DNA of 64,000 bases from Rhizobium phaseoli (GTDB lineage: Bacteria; Pseudomonadota; Alphaproteobacteria; Rhizobiales; Rhizobiaceae). The first letter of the stretch is position 1; each line of letters starts with the position of its first letter. Under the pieces are notes generated by a model. The model was not told the origin of the DNA, searched no databases, and saw only the letters and a program-made list of their open reading frames with translations. The DNA lies in NCBI RefSeq assembly GCF_003985125.1, contig NZ_ML133566.1:124001-188000 (forward strand). The letters run 5' to 3'. The position numbers and the translations under genes were made by a program. This document shows positions 25,343-35,812 of this stretch, piece by piece.

Positions 25343-26731
25343 TCAGGCGGCAAGCGCCTGAAGAATCCGCACCCAGGAGCGGATGCCCTTGTGATAGGAG
25401 ACAAGCTCGTATTTTTCGTTCGGCGAATGGATGCGGTCGTCGCTGAGGCCGAAGCCGACGAGCAGCGATTCCATGCCGAGCATCTTCTGGAAGTCGCCGA
25501 CGATCGGGATCGAGCCGCCCATGCCGATGACGATGGCGGGTTTCGGCCATTCGTCGGAAAGCGCCGTCTTTGCCTTGGTCAGCAGAGGCGAGTCATAGGA
25601 GAGATGGATCGCCGGCGAGCCGCCATGCGGATGGAATTCCACCGAGCAGTCGGCCGGAATTTTCGACCTGATATAGCTGCGGAAAGCCTCGCGGATGGCG
25701 GTCGGCTCCTGAGTGCCGACGAGCCGGAACGAAACCTTTGCCGAGGCCTTGGCGGCGATCACCGTCTTGAAGCCTTCGCCGATATATCCGCCCCAGATGC
25801 CGTTGATCTCCGCAGTCGGCCGCGCCCAGGTCAGTTCCAGCACCGACCGGCCCTTCTCGCCGGAGGGAATGGAGAGGCCGACTTCGCCGAGGAAGGTTTC
25901 CGCGGTCTTGCCGAGCGTCTCCCAGGATGCCTTGATGTTGTCGGGCGTTTCCTCGACGCCGTCATAGAAGCCGTCGAGCGTGATCCGCCCCGTCTCGTCA
26001 TGCAGGCCGGCAAGCGCCTCGACGAGAATGTGAATCGGATTTGCCGCTGCACCCCCGAACAGGCCGGAATGCAGGTCGCGGTCGGCGGCGGTGACGACCA
26101 CCTCCTCGCCGACGAGGCCGCGCAGTGCCGCGGCGATTGCCGGCGTGTCGCGGTCCCACATGCCGGTATCGCAGACAAGCGCATAATCGGCCTTCAACTC
26201 GGCGGCATTGGCTTCGAGGAAAGGTTTCAGCGACGGCGAGCCCGATTCTTCCTCGCCCTCGAAGAGAATGGTGATGCGGCAGGGAAGGGCGCCGTTGATC
26301 TCCTTATAGGCACGGCAGGCTTCGACGAAGGTCATCAGCTGGCCCTTGTCATCCGATGTGCCGCGGCCGGTCAGAATCTTGCGGCCCTCGCCGATATCCT
26401 TGATCGACGGCTCGAACGGATCGTTTTCCCAGAGCTCGATCGGATCGACCGGCTGCACGTCGTAATGGCCGTAGAACAGAAGATGCGGCGCATCAGCGGA
26501 GGCCCCGGCATGGTGGGCGACCACCATCGGATGGCCGGGCGTGTCACGCACCGAAGCCTCGAAGCCGATGCCCTGGAGATAGGCGACCAGCCATTCGGCG
26601 GCTTTCCGGCATTCTGCCTTGAAGGCCGGATCGGTGGAAATCGACTGGATGCGCAGAAGCTCGAACAGCTTTTCCAGACTTGAGGAAAGGTTCTGATCCG
26701 CGCGTGCAAGCACCTGTTGTACATCCGTCAT
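25343..26731 (-). CDS. M20 family metallopeptidase (dipeptidase)
   Basis: The protein has 462 residues. Zinc ligands are visible: His in FYGHYDVQPV (near 95), Asp in GRGTSDDKGQL (near 127), the catalytic Glu pair in FEGEEESGSPS (near 161), Asp in VCDTGMWDRD and His in DDRIHSPNEKYEL near the C-terminus. A dimerisation lid domain is inserted in the middle. It is a cytosolic peptidase, likely acting on dipeptides. It is divergent from the MHYT-GGDEF-EAL gene. Confidence 0.9.
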   Translation of the reverse strand: MTDVQQVLARADQNLSSSLEKLFELLRIQSISTDPAFKAECRKAAEWLVAYLQGIGFEASVRDTPGHPMVVAHHAGASADAPHLLFYGHYDVQPVDPIELWENDPFEPSIKDIGEGRKILTGRGTSDDKGQLMTFVEACRAYKEINGALPCRITILFEGEEESGSPSLKPFLEANAAELKADYALVCDTGMWDRDTPAIAAALRGLVGEEVVVTAADRDLHSGLFGGAAANPIHILVEALAGLHDETGRITLDGFYDGVEETPDNIKASWETLGKTAETFLGEVGLSIPSGEKGRSVLELTWARPTAEINGIWGGYIGEGFKTVIAAKASAKVSFRLVGTQEPTAIREAFRSYIRSKIPADCSVEFHPHGGSPAIHLSYDSPLLTKAKTALSDEWPKPAIVIGMGGSIPIVGDFQKMLGMESLLVGFGLSDDRIHSPNEKYELVSYHKGIRSWVRILQALAA

Positions 26732-26943
26732 TTTCGACTCCTTTTTGAAATTTGGCCGGACGATAGACCAAACCAGCAGGGCAGGCGAGGCGGAAAAAGC
26801 AAAACCGGGTGTGACGGACTGGCCAGCTCTGGATCAGCGTCGGGAAGATTTGTCAGATTGTATAGAAGAACATCCTAATTCAATTTACAGTTATTTAGGA
26901 CAACCAAACTAGCCTGACCGAATACAGCTATACGAGGGGTGAG

Positions 26944-29331
26944 ATGTTTTCGGTCATTACTTGTATTCGCGACGATCACGATTGGCGGCTGGTGCTCGCG
27001 GCGGGCGTGGTCTGCCTGATCGGCGCAATGGCAGCGATGCTGCCGCTTTCCCGCGCCCAGGAATGCGATGCCGGGCGTCGCAAGCTTTGGATCGGCGCGT
27101 CGGCATTCGCGTTCGGCACCGGCGTCTGGGCAACCCATTTCATCGCGATGCTGGCCTATGACGGCGGCATGCCGATCAGCTACCAGCTGGGCCTGACGGC
27201 GCTTTCCTTCCTCTTGTCTGTGGTCGGTTCGTGGGCGGCGATCCTCGTCGCTTCGCGAAGCCGGGGCAGGTTTTCGTCCATCCAGGGCGGTGTGCTGATG
27301 GCGCTCGGCATCGCCGCGATGCACCTCACCGGCATGCAGGCGATCGAGACACAGGCGGAAATCCTCTACGATCCGTATATGACCGTGGCTGCGGTTGTCG
27401 CGGGGGCGCTGCTGTCGAGCATTGCCTTCCACGCCTTCTTCCAATTGAAGGGACTGAGACGGCTCCTCGCCTCCTCGATCACCTTCGTCCTTGCGATCTG
27501 CGCACTCCACTTCATTTCGATGGCCAGCATCACGCTCGTGCCCGATCCCGGCAAAGAGGTTCCGGCAACGGTGCTGGATACCAGCCTGCTGGCAACGATC
27601 GTCGTGGTGGCGGCCACGGCTCTCATTCTGATCGCGATTGCCGTGGCCTTTGTCGAAAGCCACCTGACGGATCTGAGGGGACTCGCAAATGCGTCGCAGG
27701 AAGGATTGCTGATCCTGCGGGAAGGCAGAATTATCGATACCAATGAACGCTTTCAGGGACTTTCCGGCTGGAAGCTTGCCGATCTCTCGGGCAAGGCGCC
27801 CTCCGTTGTCTTAACCGCCGTCCAGGGACAGAACAGGCCCGGCGAGACGCTGCTCAACACCAGGAACGGCAGGGAGATCGCCGTCGAAGTGAACACGAGC
27901 AGGATCGTCTATCGCGGCCACAACTGCGACGTGCTGGCGGTGCGCGATCTCACCGAGCGCCGGCAGGCCGAGGAGATCATCGAGCACCTCGCCCACCACG
28001 ATGTTCTCACCGACCTTCCAAACCGGTCGTTGTTCGATAAGCGCATCCGTCAGGCGCTGCAGATGGCCAAGGGAAAGAACAGCGAGGTTGCCCTCTTCTA
28101 TATCGATCTCGATCGCTTCAAGACCGTCAACGATATTTTCGGCCACGCCGAGGGCGACCGCATTCTTTGCAAAGTCGCTGCAATCCTGCGTCGCGTGGCC
28201 GATGAACGCGATACGATCGCCCGTCTCGGCGGCGATGAGTTTGCCATTATTCAGTCCGCCGGACAGCAACCGGCGGCGGCGCAGAAGCTCGCAGCCGCGA
28301 TCCTCGACGAATTCGCCGCCGAGATGGATATGGCGCGCGACCCGACCGCTGTCGGCGTCAGCCTCGGCATCGCTCTTTATCCGGCCGACGGAAGCGATCC
28401 GGACGAGATCTGCAACAACGCCGATATCGCACTCTATCGGGTCAAGCACGGCGGCCGCGGCAAAGCCTGTTTCTTCAATGCGGAAATGGACGAGGCCACG
28501 CGAGCCCGCCGCCAGATCGAAAGCGAACTGCGCCACGCCATCACCCGCAATCAGATCCATGTCAGCTATCAGCCGGTTCTCGATGCACAGAGCGGCGAGA
28601 TCAGCGGTTACGAGGCCTTGATGCGCTGGAACCGGCCGGGCCATGGCCTGAGCGAGCCGGATATCTTTATTCCGATCGCCGAGGAAAGCGGGTCGATCGT
28701 CCAGCTCGGCGAATGGGTGCTGCACCAGGCCTGCAAGGAGGCTGCTCGCTGGCCGCAACCGCTGAGGATCGCCGTCAATGTTTCGCCGGTGCAGTTCATG
28801 CTGCCAAACCTCTGCGAGCGGATCGAGGCTATCCTCAAGGAAACGGAGCTTGCGCCCGCCCGGCTGGAAATCGAGATCACCGAGGCCGCTCTCATCCGTG
28901 ATCGCGACCGGGTGATGGCCACGCTGCAGCGTCTGCGCTGTCTGGGTGTCCACATCGTCATGGACGACTTCGGCACCGGCTTCTCCTCGCTTTCCAACCT
29001 GCGAACCTTCCCTTTCGACAAGATCAAGGTCGACCGCAGCTTCACCGGCATGCTGGAGCATGACGCGGCGGCGCGCTCGATCGTGCGCGCGATCATCGGC
29101 CTCGGTCACAGCCTCGGCATGCCTGTGGTGACGGAGGGCGTCGAAACCGAGGCGCAGCGCCAGATCGCCGTCGAAGAAGGCTGTGCGCAGGTCCAGGGGT
29201 TTTTGCTCGGCAGACCGGATGTCGAGCCGAGCATCAAGCTCGCTGCCCGCGAAAGCTTCCTGGCCTCGACAGCCCAAACGGACGACCCGTCGATACCGGG
29301 GCGGCGACCCGCCCGTCTTGCCGGCGAGTAA
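26944..29331 (+). CDS. MHYT-PAS-GGDEF-EAL cyclic di-GMP protein
   Basis: The protein has 795 residues. Residues 1-235 form seven membrane helices with three MHYT-type motifs in altered form (WATHFIAM, AAMHLTGM, CALHFISM), a putative gas or metal sensor. A PAS-like segment follows (LILREGRIIDTNERFQGLSG), then a GGDEF domain with intact RLGGDEF (near 426) and an EAL domain with YEALMRW, DDFGTGFSSL and EGVET. Both catalytic motifs are present, so it could make or break c-di-GMP. It is monocistronic. Confidence 0.92.
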   Translation: MFSVITCIRDDHDWRLVLAAGVVCLIGAMAAMLPLSRAQECDAGRRKLWIGASAFAFGTGVWATHFIAMLAYDGGMPISYQLGLTALSFLLSVVGSWAAILVASRSRGRFSSIQGGVLMALGIAAMHLTGMQAIETQAEILYDPYMTVAAVVAGALLSSIAFHAFFQLKGLRRLLASSITFVLAICALHFISMASITLVPDPGKEVPATVLDTSLLATIVVVAATALILIAIAVAFVESHLTDLRGLANASQEGLLILREGRIIDTNERFQGLSGWKLADLSGKAPSVVLTAVQGQNRPGETLLNTRNGREIAVEVNTSRIVYRGHNCDVLAVRDLTERRQAEEIIEHLAHHDVLTDLPNRSLFDKRIRQALQMAKGKNSEVALFYIDLDRFKTVNDIFGHAEGDRILCKVAAILRRVADERDTIARLGGDEFAIIQSAGQQPAAAQKLAAAILDEFAAEMDMARDPTAVGVSLGIALYPADGSDPDEICNNADIALYRVKHGGRGKACFFNAEMDEATRARRQIESELRHAITRNQIHVSYQPVLDAQSGEISGYEALMRWNRPGHGLSEPDIFIPIAEESGSIVQLGEWVLHQACKEAARWPQPLRIAVNVSPVQFMLPNLCERIEAILKETELAPARLEIEITEAALIRDRDRVMATLQRLRCLGVHIVMDDFGTGFSSLSNLRTFPFDKIKVDRSFTGMLEHDAAARSIVRAIIGLGHSLGMPVVTEGVETEAQRQIAVEEGCAQVQGFLLGRPDVEPSIKLAARESFLASTAQTDDPSIPGRRPARLAGE

Positions 29332-29337
29332 TGCCGG

Positions 29338-29769
29338 TCAGAGCGCCTTGGCGTTCTCCAGCAGCCGGCGGATATATTCGAGCGTCAGCTCGCGCTCGAA
29401 AGTCCGAAAGCCCTTAAACAGCGCGAGGTCGGCCTCGCGCGCGCTTTCGATTGCCTCTGCTTCCATGGCGCGCGCCTTCGGCGTCAGGAAGATTAGTTGC
29501 GCCCGCTTGTCGGATGGATGCGGCCGGCGTTCGATCAGCCCGTCGCGAACCATGCGCGACAGCGTATTGGCCATGGTCGCCTGCTCGATATCGACCCGCT
29601 CGAGAAGCTGTTTCTGGGTCAGGCCGTCTTCGCCCCAGAGTTCCAGCAGAATGGGAAACTGACCCGGAGAAAAACCGAGCCCGACCGCGCGCCGGTGTAG
29701 CGAGCGGGCAAAACCCTTCGCCAGCTGACTGGCAAGGTAAGCTCCCGAATCCATGCGGTTAAATCCCAT
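29338..29769 (-). CDS. MarR family transcriptional regulator
   Basis: The protein has 143 residues. The winged helix is TQKQLLERVDIEQATMANTL and SRMVRDGLIERRPHPSDKRA (about residues 50-90); the DKRA wing is characteristic of MarR. The ligand is unknown. It converges on the GGDEF-EAL gene (6 bp apart) and its promoter lies next to the sRNA gene. Confidence 0.9.
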   Translation of the reverse strand: MGFNRMDSGAYLASQLAKGFARSLHRRAVGLGFSPGQFPILLELWGEDGLTQKQLLERVDIEQATMANTLSRMVRDGLIERRPHPSDKRAQLIFLTPKARAMEAEAIESAREADLALFKGFRTFERELTLEYIRRLLENAKAL

Positions 29770-29867
29770 GATTGCAAGTTAGGCTCAAAACCATGCCGGA
29801 GACAATGCAGCAAATCGCATAGGACGCTCCAAAAAATGCAGGCTCCGCCCATTGTTTCCAGTGCTGG

Positions 29868-30018
29868 AAAAACAAAAGTCGCCATGGCCTGGAGGTTGGC
29901 CATGGCGACCTTAAAATGGGGACAAAGGCCCGGAGAGGGGGATAAGGCCTTTGTCCAAGCCTGATGCGGCGGGGGACAAGCCGGTGATCAGACCCTCGGC
30001 ACGATCAAGCGCCGGTGA
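29868..30018 (-). ncRNA. Rhizobial small RNA between marR and polA (AbcR/alpha-r15-like candidate)
   Basis: Minus-strand transcript ending in a Rho-independent terminator: 12-bp stem (29878-29889 with 29898-29909), loop AACCTCCA, then TTTTGTTTTT. Upstream is another perfect 11-bp hairpin (29920-29930 with 29946-29956) whose loop carries TATCCCCCTC. A promoter CTTGAA-N16-TACAAA lies at 30052-30025. In S. meliloti an intergenic region next to polA holds tandem AbcR sRNAs as I recall; here only one copy is seen. The family name needs a covariance search. Confidence 0.78.
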
Positions 30019-30024
30019 CATGGA

Positions 30025-30052
30025 TTTGTAACTGCGAATGTGGTTTTTCAAG
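30025..30052 (-). promoter_or_regulatory. Sigma-70 promoter of the marR-polA sRNA
   Basis: On the minus strand CTTGAA (30047-30052), a 16-bp spacer and TACAAA (30025-30030) match the rhizobial housekeeping pattern and place the start near 30018. The 29770-30192 gap otherwise contains the sRNA and the divergent polA promoter. Confidence 0.6.
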
Positions 30053-30192
30053 GGTCACACCACGTTACAAATCGGTAACAGTTTGGTGAGCAGGACTGCC
30101 CTCTGCGGAATTCCTTGAAGCTGACGCCATTATCTCTTGGCGCGCCGAACTTTATATGGACCTCGTTCCGAGCCCGCGCTATCCATGCACGC

Positions 30193-33186
30193 ATGAAAAA
30201 AGGCGATCACCTCTTCCTAGTCGACGGTTCCGGATTCATCTTTCGGGCGTTTCATGCATTGCCGCCGCTGACGCGCAAGACGGATGGTCTGCCGGTCGGC
30301 GCCGTTTCCGGTTTTTGCAACATGCTGTGGAAACTCTTGAGGGACGCGCGCAATACCGATGTCGGGGTGACGCCGACCCATCTTGCCGTCATCTTCGATT
30401 ATTCCGCCAAGACATTCCGCAAGGATCTCTACGACGCTTACAAGGCGAATCGTTCGGCCCCGCCCGAAGAGCTCGTCCCGCAATTCGGGCTCATCCGCGA
30501 GGCAACCCGCGCCTTCAATCTGCCCTGCATCGAAACGGAAGGCTTCGAAGCCGACGACATCATCGCCACCTATGCCCGCCAGGCCGAAGCCGTGGGTGCC
30601 GATGTCACCATCGTCTCCTCCGACAAGGATCTGATGCAGCTCGTCACTCCGAACGTCCACATGTACGACAGCATGAAGGACAAGCAGATCGGCATTCCCG
30701 ACGTGATCGAGAAATGGGGCGTGCCGCCGGAAAAGATGATCGACCTGCAGGCTATGACCGGCGACTCGGTCGACAACGTGCCCGGCATTCCCGGTATCGG
30801 CCCGAAAACCGCTGCCCAGCTCCTTGAGGAATACGGCGATCTCGACACGCTGCTCGAACGCGCCACCGAGATCAAGCAGGTCAAGCGCCGCGAGACGATC
30901 CTTGCCAACATCGAGATGGCGAGGCTTTCCCGCGACCTCGTGCGGCTGCGCACCGACGTGCCGCTCGATCTCGATCTCGACGCGCTGGTGCTGGAGCCGC
31001 AGAACGGTCCGAAGCTGATCGGCTTTCTCAAGACGATGGAGTTCACGACGCTGACGCGGCGGGTCGCGGAAGTCTGCGATTGCGATGCGAGCGCCATCGA
31101 ACCGGCGGTCGTCCGCATCGAATGGGGTGACGCCGCCCATGGTCCCGATCTCGATGCGGCCGAGCCGGCGCCCGTCGCCGGCGGCATTCCCGAGGTTTCA
31201 GGGCAATCCGTGCCTGTGCCGCCGCGTGCGAAGGCTGGCGTCGAAGGCGCCTTTTCGCCTGCCGATCTTGCCAAGGCGCGGGCCGAGGCCTTTGCGGCGC
31301 TGCCCTTCGATCATTCCGCCTATGTGATGATCCGTGATCTTGCCACGCTCGACCGATGGATCGCCGATGCGCGCGACACCGGTCTCGTGGCTTTCGATAC
31401 CGAGACCACCTCGCTTGACGCCATGCAGGCCGAGCTCGTCGGCTTCTCGATGGCGATCGCCGACAACGTCGCCGATCCCAGCGGCACGAAGATCCGCGCC
31501 GCCTATGTGCCGCTTGCCCACAAGAACGGCGTCGGCGATCTGCTCGGCGGCGGCCTTGCCGAAAATCAGGTCCCTATGCGTGATGCGCTGCCGCGGCTGA
31601 AGGCACTCCTGGAGGATGAATCGGTTCTGAAGGTCGCCCAGAATCTGAAATACGACTATCTGCTGTTGAAACGCTATGGCATCGAGACCAAGAGTTTCGA
31701 CGACACGATGCTGATCTCCTATGTGCTCGACGCCGGCACCGGCGCCCATGGCATGGACCCGCTGTCGGAAAAATTCCTCGGCCATACGCCGATCCCCTAT
31801 AAGGACGTGGCCGGCAGCGGCAGGGCGAACGTTACCTTCGATCTGGTCGATATCGATCGCGCCACCCATTATGCCGCCGAAGACGCCGATGTGACGCTGC
31901 GCCTCTGGCTGGTGCTGAAGCCGCGGCTGGCGGCAGCCGGGCTGACCAGCGTTTATGAACGGCTGGAGCGGCCGCTGCTGCCGGTGCTGGCGCGGATGGA
32001 AGCGCGGGGCATCACCGTCGACCGGCAGATCCTGTCGCGCCTGTCCGGCGAACTGGCTCAAGGTGCGGCGCGCCTGGAGGACGAGATCTACACGCTGGCC
32101 GGCGAGCGTTTCAATATCGGCTCGCCAAAGCAGCTCGGGGATATCCTGTTCGGCAAGATGGGTCTTGCCGGCGGCAGCAAGACGAAGACCGGGCAATGGT
32201 CGACCTCCGCCTCGGTGCTCGAGGATCTCGCCGCCGCCGGGTTCGAACTGCCGCGCAAGATCGTCGACTGGCGCCAGCTCACCAAGTTGAAATCGACCTA
32301 CACGGATGCGCTTCCCGGCTATGTGCATCCGGAGACCAAGCGGGTCCACACTTCCTACTCGCTGGCCTCGACGACGACAGGCCGCCTGTCTTCCTCGGAA
32401 CCGAACCTGCAGAACATTCCGGTGCGCACCACCGAAGGCCGCAAGATCCGCACCGCCTTCATCTCGACACCGGGCCACAAGCTGATTTCCGCCGATTACA
32501 GCCAGATCGAACTGCGCGTGCTTGCCCATGTGGCCGAGATCCCGCAGTTGACCAAGGCCTTCGAGGATGGCGTCGACATCCATGCGATGACCGCCTCGGA
32601 AATGTTCGGCGTGCCGGTCGAGGGCATGCCGGGCGAGGTGCGCCGCCGCGCCAAGGCGATCAATTTCGGCATCATCTACGGCATTTCGGCCTTCGGCCTT
32701 GCCAATCAGCTGTCGATCGAGCGGTCGGAAGCTGGCGACTATATTAAGAAATATTTCGAGCGTTTTCCCGGCATCCGCGACTATATGGAAAGCCGCAAGG
32801 CCATGGCGCGCGACAAAGGCTATGTCGAGACGATCTTCGGCCGGCGAATCAACTATCCCGAAATCCGCTCGTCCAATCCCTCCGTGCGCGCCTTCAACGA
32901 GCGGGCGGCGATCAACGCGCCGATCCAGGGCTCGGCCGCCGACGTCATCCGACGGGCGATGATCAAGATCGAGCCGGCGCTGGCTGAAGCCGGCCTTGCT
33001 GAGCGCGTCCGCATGCTGCTGCAGGTGCATGACGAATTGATCTTCGAAGTCGAGGATGAGGATGTCGACAAGGCGATGCCGATCATCGTCTCGGTCATGG
33101 AAAACGCCACCATGCCGGCGCTCGAAATGCGCGTGCCGCTGCGCGTCGATGCCCGCGCCGCCACCAATTGGGACGAGGCGCATTGA
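30193..33186 (+). CDS. polA: DNA polymerase I
   Basis: PolA performs Okazaki fragment processing and repair synthesis. The protein has 997 residues from MKKGDHLFLVDGSGFIFRAF. The 5'-3' exonuclease covers residues 1-300, with a linker near 310-375. The 3'-5' exonuclease keeps its catalytic start FDTETTSLD (near 402). The polymerase has YSQIELRVLAHVAE (motif A, near 768), the RRRAKAINFGIIYGIS finger helix (motif B) and VHDELIFEV (motif C, near 945). All three activities look intact. Confidence 0.97.
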   Translation: MKKGDHLFLVDGSGFIFRAFHALPPLTRKTDGLPVGAVSGFCNMLWKLLRDARNTDVGVTPTHLAVIFDYSAKTFRKDLYDAYKANRSAPPEELVPQFGLIREATRAFNLPCIETEGFEADDIIATYARQAEAVGADVTIVSSDKDLMQLVTPNVHMYDSMKDKQIGIPDVIEKWGVPPEKMIDLQAMTGDSVDNVPGIPGIGPKTAAQLLEEYGDLDTLLERATEIKQVKRRETILANIEMARLSRDLVRLRTDVPLDLDLDALVLEPQNGPKLIGFLKTMEFTTLTRRVAEVCDCDASAIEPAVVRIEWGDAAHGPDLDAAEPAPVAGGIPEVSGQSVPVPPRAKAGVEGAFSPADLAKARAEAFAALPFDHSAYVMIRDLATLDRWIADARDTGLVAFDTETTSLDAMQAELVGFSMAIADNVADPSGTKIRAAYVPLAHKNGVGDLLGGGLAENQVPMRDALPRLKALLEDESVLKVAQNLKYDYLLLKRYGIETKSFDDTMLISYVLDAGTGAHGMDPLSEKFLGHTPIPYKDVAGSGRANVTFDLVDIDRATHYAAEDADVTLRLWLVLKPRLAAAGLTSVYERLERPLLPVLARMEARGITVDRQILSRLSGELAQGAARLEDEIYTLAGERFNIGSPKQLGDILFGKMGLAGGSKTKTGQWSTSASVLEDLAAAGFELPRKIVDWRQLTKLKSTYTDALPGYVHPETKRVHTSYSLASTTTGRLSSSEPNLQNIPVRTTEGRKIRTAFISTPGHKLISADYSQIELRVLAHVAEIPQLTKAFEDGVDIHAMTASEMFGVPVEGMPGEVRRRAKAINFGIIYGISAFGLANQLSIERSEAGDYIKKYFERFPGIRDYMESRKAMARDKGYVETIFGRRINYPEIRSSNPSVRAFNERAAINAPIQGSAADVIRRAMIKIEPALAEAGLAERVRMLLQVHDELIFEVEDEDVDKAMPIIVSVMENATMPALEMRVPLRVDARAATNWDEAH

Positions 33187-33342
33187 GCGCCTCCCCAAAA
33201 CGCAAAAAGATTTTTCCGTTTTACGCAACTCATTGAAATCATAACGGTTCGCCTCTGGGCGCTGTATCGGAACGATGCGGCTGGAAGGAACTTATTAACC
33301 TTCCTTTTCTATCCCGGTAGGGTCGTAATTTGTTAGGCATGA

Positions 33343-35772
33343 GTGAGTAGCGGACGCATGCGTTTTCCCAGAACCAATTTGACGGATGCCGCAGATTTTT
33401 CCAGCGGGCTTGAAACGGAGCTTGCGGAGGAAAATCCCGGCGAAAGGCCGCCGGCGCCGATCTGGCAGAGCAACTTCTCGCTCGCGCCGAATGTTCGTTT
33501 CACCCGCACCCCGGAAACGCTGATCAGCCGGCGCCGTCCGCCGAACGAGCCCGTTCACGACGAGCCGCAGCTCGAGCAGCAGGCGATACGGATCGAACCG
33601 GTCGCCGTCGATGTGCCTTTCGACATCTATCTGCCGGAGCCGAGCGAGCTTGCCGCAGCGCCGGCTCCGATGATCGAGACGCCGCCGCCGCCGGCCCCTG
33701 GCCGGGCGGAGACGCCCGCCTTGCGCGCGGCTTCCGAATTGTCTTCGATTTCCGATTTCGCCTTCTGGGAGGTCATGGCCTTCGAAGAGGGCGAGCCGGT
33801 CCGCACACCCTCGATCGTTGTTCCGAAGATCGAGATCACGCCCGAATCAATCACCGCCCTGTTCCGCATCATGGAATGGCGTCCTGGCGCGCCGAAACCG
33901 GCTCCCGCCGCATCGCGCCCGATCCAGCCGCCGGCCGCAAGACCCGCAGCGGCAGCCCTGCGGCCGCCGGCCGCGCTATCCCTGGAAAAGCCGGCTCGTG
34001 CTCCGGAGCCGATCGTGCTGGCGCCTCGAGGCGCGCCCCAGGTACCCCAGACTGCGCCAATGCCGCAGGCTGCACCGGTGCTCCAGGCGGCACCGCTGCC
34101 CCAGGCTACACCGTTGCCCCAGGCTACACCGTTGCCGCAGGCGACACCGTTGCCCCAGGCGGCGCCAGCGCCCCGGCCGACGCTGCCGGTCGCCGCCGTC
34201 CTGCCGTCGCCGCGCCTGATGGCAAGGCCGGAAAGGATCGACGCCTCCGGCTATGAATTCCCGCCGCGCGCCCTGTTGCAGGAGCCGCCGGAACGGCTTG
34301 GCGAGATCATGTCGCAGGAGACGCTGGAGCAGAATGCCGGTCTCCTGGAAAGCGTGCTTGAGGATTTCGGCATCAAGGGCGAGATCATTCATGTCCGCCC
34401 CGGTCCCGTCGTCACCCTCTATGAATTCGAGCCGGCGCCCGGCGTGAAGTCATCGCGCGTCATTGGCCTCGCCGATGATATCGCCCGCTCGATGTCGGCG
34501 CTTTCGGCCCGCGTCGCCGTGGTCCCCGGCCGCAACGTCATCGGCATCGAACTGCCGAATGTCACCCGTGAGACTGTCTATTTCCGCGAGATGATCGAGA
34601 GCCAGGATTTCGACAAGAGCGGCTATAAGCTGGCGCTCGGCCTCGGCAAGACCATCGGCGGTGAACCCGTGATCGCTGAGCTTGCGAAGATGCCGCATCT
34701 GCTCGTCGCCGGCACCACCGGCTCGGGAAAATCGGTCGCCATCAACACGATGATCCTGTCGCTGCTCTACCGCATGACGCCGGAACAGTGCCGGCTGATC
34801 ATGGTCGACCCGAAGATGCTCGAACTCTCCGTCTATGACGGCATCCCGCATCTGCTGACGCCGGTCGTCACCGATCCGAAGAAGGCGGTCATGGCGCTGA
34901 AATGGGCCGTGCGCGAGATGGAGGAGCGTTATCGCAAAATGTCGCGCCTCGGCGTGCGCAACATCGACGGCTATAACGGCCGCGTCTGCCAGGCGCGCGA
35001 AAAGGGCGAGACCATCCATATCATGGTCCAGACCGGCTTCGACAAGGGAACCGGCGCGCCGATCGAGGAGCAGCAGGAGCTGGATCTCGCGCCGATGCCC
35101 TATATCGTCGTCATCGTCGACGAGATGGCCGACCTGATGATGGTCGCCGGCAAGGAGATCGAAGGCGCGATCCAGCGTCTGGCGCAGATGGCGCGTGCCG
35201 CCGGCATCCATCTGATCATGGCGACCCAGCGTCCGTCCGTCGATGTTATCACCGGCACGATCAAGGCAAACTTCCCGACCCGCATCTCCTTCCAGGTCAC
35301 CTCGAAGATCGACAGCCGCACCATCCTTGGCGAACAGGGCGCCGAGCAGTTGCTCGGCCAAGGCGATATGCTGCACATGCAGGGCGGCGGCAGGATTGCC
35401 CGCGTGCACGGTCCCTTCGTTTCGGATGCCGAGGTCGAGAAGGTCGTTGCCCATCTGAAGACGCAAGGGCGTCCTGAATATCTCGACACCGTCACCGCCG
35501 ACGAAGAGGAAGAGCCGGAAGAGGAAGAGGCCGGCGCCGTGTTCGACAAGAGCGCCATGGCCTCCGAGGATGGCAACGAGCTCTACGAGCAGGCAGTCAA
35601 GGTCGTCATGCGCGACAAGAAGTGCTCGACCTCCTACATCCAGCGCCGCCTCGGCATCGGCTATAACCGCGCCGCTTCACTGGTCGAACGCATGGAAAAG
35701 GAAGGCCTCGTCGGCCCGGCCAATCATGTCGGCAAGCGCGAGATCGTATCGGGGCGGGGCGACGGCGAGTAA
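33343..35772 (+). CDS. ftsK: DNA translocase FtsK (soluble form)
   Basis: The protein has 809 residues from GTG at 33343 (an ATG lies 15 bp later). It lacks the N-terminal membrane helices of classical FtsK; residues 1-300 are instead Pro/Ala-rich and acidic. The motor has Walker A GTTGSGKS (457-464) and Walker [14 protein letters not shown] (about 585), and ends with the DNA-reading gamma domain ([20 protein letters not shown]). It moves chromosome ends toward dif-XerCD. Being soluble, it may be a second FtsK beside a membrane-bound one elsewhere. Confidence 0.9.
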   Translation: MSSGRMRFPRTNLTDAADFSSGLETELAEENPGERPPAPIWQSNFSLAPNVRFTRTPETLISRRRPPNEPVHDEPQLEQQAIRIEPVAVDVPFDIYLPEPSELAAAPAPMIETPPPPAPGRAETPALRAASELSSISDFAFWEVMAFEEGEPVRTPSIVVPKIEITPESITALFRIMEWRPGAPKPAPAASRPIQPPAARPAAAALRPPAALSLEKPARAPEPIVLAPRGAPQVPQTAPMPQAAPVLQAAPLPQATPLPQATPLPQATPLPQAAPAPRPTLPVAAVLPSPRLMARPERIDASGYEFPPRALLQEPPERLGEIMSQETLEQNAGLLESVLEDFGIKGEIIHVRPGPVVTLYEFEPAPGVKSSRVIGLADDIARSMSALSARVAVVPGRNVIGIELPNVTRETVYFREMIESQDFDKSGYKLALGLGKTIGGEPVIAELAKMPHLLVAGTTGSGKSVAINTMILSLLYRMTPEQCRLIMVDPKMLELSVYDGIPHLLTPVVTDPKKAVMALKWAVREMEERYRKMSRLGVRNIDGYNGRVCQAREKGETIHIMVQTGFDKGTGAPIEEQQELDLAPMPYIVVIVDEMADLMMVAGKEIEGAIQRLAQMARAAGIHLIMATQRPSVDVITGTIKANFPTRISFQVTSKIDSRTILGEQGAEQLLGQGDMLHMQGGGRIARVHGPFVSDAEVEKVVAHLKTQGRPEYLDTVTADEEEEPEEEEAGAVFDKSAMASEDGNELYEQAVKVVMRDKKCSTSYIQRRLGIGYNRAASLVERMEKEGLVGPANHVGKREIVSGRGDGE
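34057..34164. repeat. 18-bp tandem repeats in ftsK
   Basis: Six units, 34057-34074, 34075-34092, 34093-34110, 34111-34128, 34129-34146 and 34147-34164, each close to CCGTTGCCCCAGGCTACA. They encode PLPQAT-type hexapeptides in the linker. Copy number may vary by slippage. Confidence 0.85.
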
Positions 35773-35812
35773 CCGGAGCCGTCGGCGCCTCGAAAGACGT
35801 ACGGCTTTGGCC

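Noticed and set aside
25235..26683. Plus-strand ORF beginning LTTDELALRQ
   Set aside because: Mostly antisense to the M20 peptidase; only the shared 20-bp segment and the terminator are of interest.
31198..33228. Long minus-strand ORF (676 codons) across polA
   Set aside because: Antisense to a fully conserved polA; the reading is His/Arg/Asp-rich as shadows usually are.
34057..34164. CRISPR-like regular repeats
   Set aside because: 18-bp in-frame coding repeats without spacers; no cas genes in the window.
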